Assembly: GCA_964606295.1 (NCBI GenBank)
Contig: CAZSFR010000014.1
Span: forward strand, 1 to 20,673
DNA: 20,673 nucleotides
Source of the DNA: JAGOPB01 sp964606295
GTDB lineage: Bacteria > Patescibacteriota > Minisyncoccia > Phycocordibacterales > UBA9973
Reading direction: 5' to 3'
The notes under the pieces: model-generated
Seen by the model: the letters and a program-made list of their open reading frames with translations, nothing else
What the model was told of the DNA's origin: nothing
Database searches by the model: none
Program-made: the position numbers and the translations under genes
Shown here: positions 5,882 through 11,335 of the stretch, piece after piece
How positions within the stretch are numbered: position 1 is the first letter of the stretch
Layout: every line of letters begins with the position of its first letter

Positions 5882-7399
5882 ATGAAAAATTACTTTAAGT
5901 TTACGTACCGGTCAGGAAAACCGGTCCGTGATCACGGAAAAATAGTCCTCTTAGAAAAAAGTCTCCCATGGGGAGATGTCCTTCAGGAGGGCTGTGAATA
6001 CATTATCGAGAATCCAAAATTAATGGAGCTCGAAAAATGTATAATCATCAAAAGCGGGAAATTCCTGCGAGTAGATGAAATCGCCCCGACTTATCAGGTA
6101 TCGGGCGGACCTTATATTGAAATTGATAAGAGTCAAATCAATTTCGGTGTGAGGCGTACGGTGGCATATCGGGAGGAAGTAATTTCTTCTGATACGGATT
6201 ATAACAATTTTACCTTCGGTCTTACTGGAGGTGAAGAGTTTTATAATCTGCTACCAAAAGAGGCAAAGCAGCAGGTTGATGATTTCCGTGTCTGGATGAC
6301 ATGGATTATCGGCAATCAGCTGGTTGTCCTCGATGGAGGTCGAGATTTTTCTGCCAGGTGTGGCTTCCGCCTGCAGTCAGAGACAGAGTTTCTGAAGGTT
6401 GAAACAACCTGCTCTGGGTCGGCAGAACAACCAAAGGGGGTTTCTGTAGTAAAACTGCAGACACTGATCTATGAACCGTTTTTTCAGAACGGGTTTGAAC
6501 CTGCAATATCAGAAGAGTCTCGAGAGGTGACAAATCGCCTCGGGACCGTAAGTCTGGAAGAAAGCGGTCTGTCGTTTTCTTTCAGGCCTGTCTGGAAATC
6601 CCCAACCTTAATGGTTGGAAAACTCACTATAAATGGTGAGGGGATTGAAGGCCTGGTTAAGCTCCCAGGTGACGGCACCGGTTCTTATCTGGATGCAGTG
6701 ATGTATCTGGGTTTGATGGAGATGCCTCCTTCTACTTTGTCAGACAATGACATGTCATGGCTAGATAGTGGGGGCCGGATCTGTTGGGTTTATGACTTCG
6801 ACTCGAAAGAGGTAATCGAAGAAACAATAAAAAAAGCATCCAAAGATGCACCAACTGATCCAGCTAGCTGGGTGAAGATAGCGAATGTGTGTGATGGCAC
6901 CATTCGCTACATACAAGACACTTTCCATCATGAGGACTATGAAAAATTAGTCGAAGTGTCGCGGTCCGCTACTGCACAAAAAGATTTGGTTCCTCATTTC
7001 GAGAACCAAATTTCAAGTGTAATTTCTATTCCGTCGGAAATGCCCTTTTATCTAGGGTGGAGTACGACCGATTTGGGAATGGTTCTGCGCAACCGTTTCC
7101 AAACGTTAAAAGCGGAAATGATCGAGGGTTTAACTCTTGAAAATTCAGCCGAACGAATTGAGACGGTGAAAACCAAGGCCGAGGAAATCAAAACTGAAAT
7201 TAGTGCTGAATATGAAAAAGCGCAAGCTTTGATTGCTAGTACTGAAGAAAGTTTTGAGAAAACCTTGGCCGAAGTTGAGCAGGACGAAGCGGATGCTGAG
7301 CCAGAGGCAAAACTGATTGAAGATGACCGTTTCGATGGTCTGACTCAATCAAATGATGCCATGGAGGAAGCACTCCGCAAGGCTGGTTTGATTAAATAA
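5882..7399 (+). CDS. 505-aa protein with C-terminal coiled coil, unknown
   Basis: No family is recognised. ATG 5882 (MKNYFKFTYRSGKPVRDHG) lies 31 bases after the LRR stop and is preferred to ATG 5819, which overlaps that gene. The ATTTTGCGCAAAAT palindrome sits at the junction (5850-5863). Residues 1-300 look beta-rich, with repeated Gly turns (YIEIDKSQINFGV, LMVGKLTINGEGIEGLVKLP). Residues 330-410 are mixed. Residues 424-470 are a charged heptad-like coil (VKTKAEEIKTEISAEYEKA), followed by an acidic linker and a short helix (NDAMEEALRKAGLIK). No signal peptide or membrane segment is seen. Inverted repeats such as AGGTTG-AAA-CAACCT (6396-6410) run through it. Proximity to the LRR gene suggests co-expression. 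A structural or scaffold role is possible but unproven. Confidence 0.75.
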   Translation: MKNYFKFTYRSGKPVRDHGKIVLLEKSLPWGDVLQEGCEYIIENPKLMELEKCIIIKSGKFLRVDEIAPTYQVSGGPYIEIDKSQINFGVRRTVAYREEVISSDTDYNNFTFGLTGGEEFYNLLPKEAKQQVDDFRVWMTWIIGNQLVVLDGGRDFSARCGFRLQSETEFLKVETTCSGSAEQPKGVSVVKLQTLIYEPFFQNGFEPAISEESREVTNRLGTVSLEESGLSFSFRPVWKSPTLMVGKLTINGEGIEGLVKLPGDGTGSYLDAVMYLGLMEMPPSTLSDNDMSWLDSGGRICWVYDFDSKEVIEETIKKASKDAPTDPASWVKIANVCDGTIRYIQDTFHHEDYEKLVEVSRSATAQKDLVPHFENQISSVISIPSEMPFYLGWSTTDLGMVLRNRFQTLKAEMIEGLTLENSAERIETVKTKAEEIKTEISAEYEKAQALIASTEESFEKTLAEVEQDEADAEPEAKLIEDDRFDGLTQSNDAMEEALRKAGLIK

Positions 7400-7402
7400 T
7401 TT

Positions 7403-7485
7403 TTACACTGTTCTGTTGGCAAACAGGAATAGGGTCCGGATTATCACCGGAGGTGTAATACTCGAGTAACACTGTAGGGTTACAG
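7403..7485 (+). ncRNA. Structured 3' UTR with a three-way junction
   Basis: TTACAC (7403-7408) pairs with GTGTAA (7453-7458) and encloses two hairpins, CTGTT/AACAG (7413-7426) and TCCGG/CCGGA (7435-7451). A third hairpin CTGTA-GGGT-TACAG (7472-7485) follows. It starts four bases after the stop of the 505-aa gene and precedes element E. The sequence supports the fold; the function is unknown. Known riboswitch classes were not recognised. Confidence 0.5.
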
Positions 7486-7520
7486 CGCGAAAGAGAGCAA
7501 AATGGTGGTTAAATATTTTT

Positions 7521-7595
7521 GCAGGAGGTTTTCAAATGAAAACTTCCTGCTCTTTATTCAGCTTCTTTCATACGAAGGAGGTTGATAGAGATATA
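7521..7595 (+). repeat. Island element copy E / terminator-like hairpin
   Basis: GCAGGAGGTTTTC (7521-7533), loop AAAT, GAAAACTTCCTGC (7538-7550), with one wobble in 13 pairs. TC, TTTATTCAG (to 7561), CTTCTTTCATACGAAGG and AGGTTGATAGAGATAT follow. The box and tail match copies B-D in order. It closes the island, and ordinary sequence begins after it. Confidence 0.65.
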
Positions 7596-7616
7596 TAAAC
7601 GGTCGAATATTATAAA

Positions 7617-7881
7617 CTAGCGATAAATATCTTTTCTCTGACCAATGGCCACAAAGTATGCGCTTGTGGGGTCAATAAATCTAAAGATTACTCTGTATTC
7701 CCGAGTGATTCTAAAAGAGTAATGTCCAGTATAGTTGCCGGTGAGAGGTTTGGTGTGCAACATAGAATTAAACGGGTTATTGATAAACACATCAATAAGC
7801 TTTGCTAGTTTGAGCAATGTAGACTTCTGCAAACCACGATTTTGCTTTTCAAAATCACGGGAGTAGAAATATAGTGACCAT
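7617..7881 (-). pseudogene. RelE/ParE-type toxin gene, apparently frameshifted near its start
   Basis: The frame ending at 7617 encodes a typical RelE-superfamily core: LAKLIDVFINNPFNSMLHTK, then YSFRITREYRVIFRFI and the tail GQRKDIYR. RelE-type toxins cleave mRNA on the ribosome. Only a TTG (7832) opens this frame, which would drop the first strand and helix. Upstream the same frame still reads YSRDFEKQNRG, the expected N-terminus. A good ATG (7881), one codon after the antitoxin stop, reads MVTIF and then LLP and TGA. Removing one base near 7866 would join MVTIF to YSRDFEKQ and give an 87-aa full-length toxin. A real mutation, an assembly indel in this single-base context, or programmed frameshifting are all possible. 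The antitoxin gene lies directly upstream. Confidence 0.65.
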
Positions 7882-7884
7882 GGA

Positions 7885-8094
7885 TTATTTGGAAAACTTA
7901 CGAAGGAAATCTTTGACAGATGCTATTTTGCCAGTTGGCTTCGTTCGGGACGAAGCAAGAACTTTTTTTGCAAATGCAGAATTGTAATTGCCTTCTTCAT
8001 CACGACCCGAGATACCTATCACAAAAGAGCGAAGAAATGCTATTTCCTTTTCCATCGATGCAATTTTGTGACAAAAAGCTATTGTTTGGTTCAT
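7885..8094 (-). CDS. Putative antitoxin of the RelE-type pair
   Basis: This is a 69-aa protein from ATG 8094 (MNQTIAFCHKIASMEKEIAF). A TTG four codons earlier (8106) could also start it. The N-terminus is helical (IASMEKEIAFLRSFVIG) and may mediate dimerisation or DNA binding. The charged C-terminal tail (SVKDFLRKFSK) is the usual toxin-wrapping segment in such antitoxins. No ribbon-helix-helix or HTH consensus is clear, so the assignment rests mainly on position: it is co-directional with, and its TAA is one codon before, the toxin ATG. Antitoxins of this arrangement usually autorepress the pair. The open frame is intact while the toxin looks broken. Confidence 0.6.
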   Translation of the reverse strand: MNQTIAFCHKIASMEKEIAFLRSFVIGISGRDEEGNYNSAFAKKVLASSRTKPTGKIASVKDFLRKFSK

Positions 8095-8141
8095 TGTTGT
8101 ATACAATGGTGGTTTGATTTAGAATTTATGAGAAAATGTTT

Positions 8142-8147
8142 TATAAT
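8142..8147 (+). promoter_or_regulatory. -10 element for the structured leader
   Basis: TATAAT in the context GTTTTATAATATG lies about 12 bases before the first stem of the structured block at 8154-8326. No strong -35 is seen. Its placement suggests the block is transcribed from here. Confidence 0.5.
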
Positions 8148-8153
8148 ATGTAA

Positions 8154-8326
8154 GGTCTTGCTGCATCTCGCGGAGGCGAGGTGGCTCAAGACCGAGAGAC
8201 AATCCCGTTTTATGTAGTTCACACTTTCTTTCGAGAGCGCGTCTAGACGAAAGTCGACGCCCTCGAAAAAATCTCTCTCCTCGGGAGCGTGACTGCGCGG
8301 AACTCGAGTGTCTCTCGATCTTGGGG
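8154..8326 (+). ncRNA. Structured RNA or leader with alternative pairings
   Basis: GGTCTTG (8154-8160) can pair with CAAGACC (8187-8193) around a CTCGC-GGAG-GCGAG hairpin (8167-8180). The same CAAGACC, as part of 8187-8201, can instead pair in 14 of 15 positions with TGTCTCTCGATCTTG (8309-8323), closing a large domain. Within that domain, TTTCGAG and GCGTC (8229-8243) pair with GACGC and CTCGAAA (8256-8268). Two exclusive folds from one promoter suggest a switch-like leader for the operon starting at 8353. No known riboswitch or housekeeping RNA was recognised. The right-hand 31 bases are duplicated at 9038-9068. Confidence 0.5.
8296..8326 (+). repeat. 31-bp direct repeat, copy 1
   Basis: The 31 bases starting CGCGGAACTCGAGTG are identical to 9038-9068. 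Read in the frame of the 52-aa gene, this copy gives LRGTRVSLDLG, preceded by SSGA and a TGA stop. It therefore looks like a decayed second copy of that gene's end. Confidence 0.85.
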
Positions 8327-8352
8327 CTTTTATAAGAATATAAATTTAAAAA

Positions 8353-8958
8353 ATGAAAATACAAAATCCATCATTTGAACAAATGCACAATGAATCAAAG
8401 GAGGCAATCACATCGATAAAAGAAATATCGCAAGAAGCAATCGATTATGTGCACAAAGAAAGATTTACACGCGACATCGAGGATTCTATGAATTTTGAAA
8501 CAACAGTTTTCAAAAAGCGAAAGAAAGCAAATGATACTTTTAGTAACGAAGACAAAGAACGCATGATTGAGATTATAAATAAGAGAGATAACAATATTGT
8601 AGATACTACCACGTTAGCTGAACTTCAAACATCTTTTGCTTTTGCATATCAAGGTGATACTAGTTTAACAAACAAAATTTATGAAATGGCCAATAGGTTG
8701 GCATCAAATCCACCGATAGATCAAAAAGAGAATAAACCGTACGATGTTATTGGATATAGAATACGATTTTATTACATACCTTCGGATGAAATTTATGCCA
8801 TAGCGACGCGAGCTTCGAGGGCTCAGAATAATGTCGACTTTACATGTGAAGTTATTTTTGGAAAAGAGGGATCTGCTTTCGTACGTGGCAGTGCTGTATT
8901 TGGCTTTGAGGACTTGGATGATAATGAACAACCAAACCAACCCCCAGCAGAAAAATAA
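8353..8958 (+). CDS. 201-aa protein, unknown
   Basis: No family is recognised. The N-terminal half (1-110) is charged and helical (ESKEAITSIKEISQEAIDY, then VFKKRKKANDTF). The C-terminal half has alternating hydrophobic strands (VIGYRIRFYYIPSDEIYAI, VDFTCEVIFGKEGSAFV) and an acidic, Pro/Gln-rich tail (DDNEQPNQPPAEK). There is no signal peptide or membrane helix. ATG 8353 follows an A/T-only leader (TATAAATTTAAAAA) without a Shine-Dalgarno. Its 3' end overlaps the next gene by 35 bases in another frame, so translation of the two is probably coupled. The structured block at 8154-8326 forms its 5' leader. Confidence 0.7.
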   Translation: MKIQNPSFEQMHNESKEAITSIKEISQEAIDYVHKERFTRDIEDSMNFETTVFKKRKKANDTFSNEDKERMIEIINKRDNNIVDTTTLAELQTSFAFAYQGDTSLTNKIYEMANRLASNPPIDQKENKPYDVIGYRIRFYYIPSDEIYAIATRASRAQNNVDFTCEVIFGKEGSAFVRGSAVFGFEDLDDNEQPNQPPAEK

Positions 8959-9082
8959 CACAATTGAAGCCCCACGTACTATACTGATACCCCATGGTAA
9001 TATTTTTGAAGGTAACTCACCCATCGGAGCATCTGTTCGCGGAACTCGAGTGTCTCTCGATCTTGGGGAAAATATCAGATAA
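8924..9082 (+). CDS. 52-aa protein with SVRGTRVSLDL tail, unknown
   Basis: ATG 8924 (or 8918, two codons earlier) lies inside the end of the previous gene. The protein starts MNNQTNPQQKNNTIEAPRTI, continues LIPHGNIFEGNSPIGA and ends SVRGTRVSLDLGENIR. The 31-bp repeat 9038-9068 encodes VRGTRVSLDLG. The stretch vaguely recalls the GTRIPV signature of DUF433-type antitoxins, but the rest does not fit and no assignment is made. The gene overlap and the continuation into the promoter of the next gene suggest an operon. A decayed copy of its end lies at about 8284-8340. Confidence 0.5.
   Translation: MNNQTNPQQKNNTIEAPRTILIPHGNIFEGNSPIGASVRGTRVSLDLGENIR
9038..9068 (+). repeat. 31-bp direct repeat, copy 2 (coding)
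   Basis: Identical to 8296-8326. The two copies flank the 201-aa gene at a distance of 742 bases. Similarity fades just upstream (TCGGGAGCGTGACTG versus ATCGGAGCATCTGTT), which suggests an older duplication rather than a sharp insertion-site repeat. Confidence 0.85.
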
Positions 9083-9083
9083 G

Positions 9084-9091
9084 TATACAAT
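9084..9091 (+). promoter_or_regulatory. -10 promoter for a probably leaderless transcript
   Basis: TATACAAT ends six bases before ATG 9098. The surrounding sequence ATATACAATACACATATG recurs, with A for G at one position, before ATG 9880. At that distance transcription would start at or next to the ATG. Confidence 0.55.
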
Positions 9092-9097
9092 ACACAT

Positions 9098-9823
9098 ATG
9101 GAACCGAACGACAATTTTGAAAATAATCTTTTTAAAAAGGATACTCAGGTTGAAGTTCGACTCAAGCATTTAGAAGAGCTTTTGTTGAAGGAAGTGCAAC
9201 AGCCAAAGCAAATATTTGCAAAACTCAATAAGGTAAAAAAATTTGTAGAGAGTGAATGCGTAGATATTTCTGACTCTTTTCTTCTAACAAAGAATGTTCA
9301 AAATGCATACAGCACTGTCTTGATGGATGCATTCTATTGGCCAAAGGAGACCATGAAAGCTGTACTCAAAATTATGAAATCGATCCGAGGTGTAGATATA
9401 AACGTTATCTTGCAGAGCGAGTATATGACAAGCTCTGTTGAAAAACTATTTGCCGGACGAGATTTTTTTGATCACGACTCTTTTGAACAATTCGGTGAAG
9501 CTACGCTCTCTCTATTTGGAGGAAGACAAGTCCCTCCCTTGGTGCTTGAAAAAATGGCCGATGTATATGTCAGTATGGTAAAATTAAAATGTGTAGAAAA
9601 GTATATGGGAGTGGATAAACAAAAAGATGGTTTGACCGCACACGCTGATCCTATAATACTTAAAATCAAAAAGGCGTTTTCATTTTCACCAGAAATTATT
9701 ACTGAAGCTGTTGGGCGTCTGCCTGATAGACAAAACAATGAATCTTCCCAAGAAGAGATCGAGTATGCGAAAGCTATAAAGGGGCTGATGGGTGGTGAGC
9801 TCGGGATCCCTATGGAAGAGTAG
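9098..9823 (+). CDS. 241-aa helical protein, unknown
   Basis: No family is recognised. It looks almost entirely alpha-helical and cytoplasmic: residues 18-60 are charged helices (VRLKHLEELLLKEVQQPKQI), 65-125 mixed amphipathic (VLMDAFYWPKETMKAVLKIM), and 150-190 helical with conserved-looking aromatic and Gly positions (LVLEKMADVYVSMVKLKCVE). The tail is acidic (GLMGGELGIPMEE). ATG 9098 lies six bases after a TATACAAT -10 element, so the message is probably leaderless. The gene follows the 52-aa gene by 15 bases. The long antisense frame at 9472-10110 is a shadow. Confidence 0.7.
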   Translation: MEPNDNFENNLFKKDTQVEVRLKHLEELLLKEVQQPKQIFAKLNKVKKFVESECVDISDSFLLTKNVQNAYSTVLMDAFYWPKETMKAVLKIMKSIRGVDINVILQSEYMTSSVEKLFAGRDFFDHDSFEQFGEATLSLFGGRQVPPLVLEKMADVYVSMVKLKCVEKYMGVDKQKDGLTAHADPIILKIKKAFSFSPEIITEAVGRLPDRQNNESSQEEIEYAKAIKGLMGGELGIPMEE

Positions 9824-9865
9824 AGAGATTTACATTTATAAAAAATGGGAAAATTATCAAATAAA

Positions 9866-9873
9866 TATACAAT
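9866..9873 (+). promoter_or_regulatory. Second copy of the leaderless-type promoter
   Basis: TATACAAT ends six bases before ATG 9880. It lies in a stretch of about 32 bases nearly identical to 9069-9100. Confidence 0.55.
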
Positions 9874-9879
9874 ACACAT

Positions 9880-10101
9880 ATGAGTGAAGGAGGATGGAGA
9901 AGTGGAATCGGAGAGCTCCGCAACAAGGAGGGGAAAATGCTTGAGCCAGAAATGACGAAAGGGAACAATGAAGAGAAAAAGGGCGGGGAGAAAACTTCTC
10001 CCTCTCCTTCTCCAAATGAGAAAGAGGATCAATTTACTCCAGGCGAGCAGAACAAGGAGCCACATCCCGACCCAGCACATAATCCGAACGAAAAGAAATA
10101 A
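9880..10101 (+). CDS. 73-aa disordered hydrophilic protein, unknown
   Basis: The protein starts MSEGGWRSGIGELRNKEGKM and is then dominated by Glu, Lys, Pro, Ser and Asn (GGEKTSPSPSPNEKEDQ, HNPNEKK). It is probably unstructured. It could be a linker, a secretion-independent chaperone-like tail or a chance frame. Coding is favoured by the duplicated promoter and start context shared with the 241-aa gene, and by the terminator that begins at its stop codon. Confidence 0.5.
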   Translation: MSEGGWRSGIGELRNKEGKMLEPEMTKGNNEEKKGGEKTSPSPSPNEKEDQFTPGEQNKEPHPDPAHNPNEKK

Positions 10102-10127
10102 AAACACCACCCGAGGGTGGTGTTTTT
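10100..10127. terminator. Bidirectional intrinsic terminator
   Basis: AAAAACACCACCC, loop GA, GGGTGGTGTTTTT. It serves the operon ending at 10101 and the convergent HU gene. Confidence 0.85.
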
Positions 10128-10151
10128 ATAAGTGGGAACGAATCGGTTCAA

Positions 10152-10427
10152 TTAGCCCTTTACTGCGTCCTTCAATGCCTTTGCAGCACGGAACTTTGGA
10201 ACAGTAGTTGCAGCGACCTTGACCTGCTCACCAGTTTTTGGATTGCGAGCCATGCGAGCTGCACGAGCTTTCACAGAAAAGATACCGAGACCTGCTATTG
10301 AAACTTCGCCGCCTTTTTTCAAAGTTGAAACGATTGATTCAATTATTCCTTCGACGACCTGCTCTGCTTGGACTTTGGTGCCACCGATCATTCCGTGGAC
10401 CATATCAACAAGTGCTTGTTTGTTCAT
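10152..10427 (-). CDS. hup: HU-family DNA-binding protein
   Basis: This is a 91-aa nucleoid protein. HU dimers bend and compact DNA and assist replication and recombination. The N-terminal helices (MNKQALVDMVHGMIGGTKVQ, then VVEGIIESIVSTLKKG) are followed by the signature strand GGEVSIAGLGIFSVKARAAR. The DNA-binding arm contains the family Arg-Asn-Pro-x-Thr-Gly motif (RNPKTGEQVKVAA), and the C-terminal helix is FRAAKALKDAVKG. Length and order match HU/IHF. ATG 10427 is chosen over the frame-open ATG at 10469 because MNKQ is the usual HU start. No Shine-Dalgarno is visible in AAAATAATCGT before it. It is convergent with the operon to its left. Confidence 0.92.
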   Translation of the reverse strand: MNKQALVDMVHGMIGGTKVQAEQVVEGIIESIVSTLKKGGEVSIAGLGIFSVKARAARMARNPKTGEQVKVAATTVPKFRAAKALKDAVKG

Positions 10428-10695
10428 ACGATTATTTTGCGCTCTTTGCGTTTGAGTCTGCAGACACATTCGCTCGGCGCATAAAAGTTAACTACTAATG
10501 CTAAGCTTAGCTTTAGCTTACAGGGAAGCCTATAGCTATGGATATTATAGCCTTTCCTCGAAAACAGGCAAGCAGATCAAGGGTATTTGGCGACTCAGCC
10601 AAAATGGCCTTATTTTGCAATGATATTTCAGTCAATGCGGATTTTTACATAGGATTGCTTCACAGAAGAGCTTTTTGGCAGAGTATAAAAAATAT

Positions 10696-10715
10696 ACCCG
10701 GAAATATTTCCGGGT
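10696..10715 (-). terminator. Intrinsic terminator (minus strand)
   Basis: ACCCGGAAATATTTCCGGGT is a perfect 20-base palindrome. On the minus strand it is followed by ATATTTTTTA. It ends the 164-aa gene. The 270 bases between HU and this gene otherwise hold only A/T-rich promoter-like sequence and short repeats of AGCTTAGCTTTAGCTTA (about 10502-10520). Confidence 0.8.
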
Positions 10716-10733
10716 GTTTCAATTTCTTCTTTT

Positions 10734-11228
10734 TTAAATTCCAAGATGTGTCACCACCTTTTGAACGACTGCAAGCAGTCGCTCATTTTCTTTTTGGGCG
10801 CTTTTCGTCTTTTTTGTTTTCAGCTCCACAAAGAGAAGATCGTTGAAAGTTTTGATTTTCAACCCGTCCAAAAATCGAACGTCTCTCATATTTAACACAG
10901 ACATCAGTTTGTCTGAATAAGTCTCCATGCTGAGCGTACGGAACTTCAACTTTTTGGTTTTTTCAAGAAACGCCTGATACTTCAATGCATCGGCTAGGAT
11001 GGTTTCGTTTGTTGCCAATACAAGTGAGAGCAGTTGACTTACTTTCTCTCGGAGAGCTTGTTTAGAAACTCGATAGGTTTCTAGAATATTCTTTTCGGTA
11101 ACACCAAGAAAGAAATCCAAAAACATCCGCTTCTCCTCTCTGGTTATCTTCCCCCTATTTTCGAGGTAGACTAAAATTTGATTCCAACCATGAGTAAGGT
11201 CGAACATCATATTATTCTTTTTTTTCAT
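10734..11228 (-). CDS. HTH protein with a C-terminal helix-hairpin-like domain
   Basis: This is a 164-aa protein. Residues 44-66 (TEKNILETYRVSKQALREKV) fit a helix-turn-helix like sigma region 4. Residues 116-164 (RFLDGLKIKTFNDLLFVELK, then ERLLAVVQKVVTHLGI) have the L-x-x-L-x-I-x-T-x-x-D-L-L pattern of the RNA polymerase alpha CTD and helix-hairpin-helix folds. No sigma region 2 is present, so it is not a complete sigma factor. A DNA-binding transcription or RNA-polymerase-associated role is inferred from the two folds; no family name is given. ATG 11228 (MKKKNNMMFD) may be replaced by the internal Met pair. It has its own terminator and sits downstream of the rny unit. Confidence 0.65.
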   Translation of the reverse strand: MKKKNNMMFDLTHGWNQILVYLENRGKITREEKRMFLDFFLGVTEKNILETYRVSKQALREKVSQLLSLVLATNETILADALKYQAFLEKTKKLKFRTLSMETYSDKLMSVLNMRDVRFLDGLKIKTFNDLLFVELKTKKTKSAQKENERLLAVVQKVVTHLGI

Positions 11229-11300
11229 TTCAAAATTTTCATCACATTAACATAAAAATGCAATTCGTCAAAGCAAACATATATTATTAGAAAGACAAAA

Positions 11301-11319
11301 ACTGCCCATAAAGGGCAGT
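11301..11319 (-). terminator. Intrinsic terminator of the rny gene
   Basis: On the minus strand ACTGCCC, loop TTTAT, GGGCAGT, then TTTTGTC. It lies 17 bases past the rny stop. Confidence 0.8.
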
Positions 11320-11335
11320 CGGTGTTTTGCTTTTA

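Noticed and set aside
919..7595. Integron gene-cassette array with attC sites
   Set aside because: The layout of small ORFs plus hairpin elements is similar, but no GTTRRRY/RYYYAAC core pair and no integrase gene were found, so the integron label is not used.
1..7600. CRISPR array or phage region
   Set aside because: The repeated elements are unevenly spaced and diverged, with no regular spacers. No capsid, terminase, portal or integrase gene is present.
8284..8330. TGA read as glycine (code 25), which would keep the upstream repeat frame open
   Set aside because: Other genes here appear to end at TGA (the gene at 13193 and short island frames), and Trp is TGG. A decayed copy explains the stop more simply.
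9472..10110. 212-codon minus-strand frame
   Set aside because: It lies antisense to the 241-aa and 73-aa genes and crosses their shared promoter copy; the hydrophobic runs come from reverse-complemented acidic codons.
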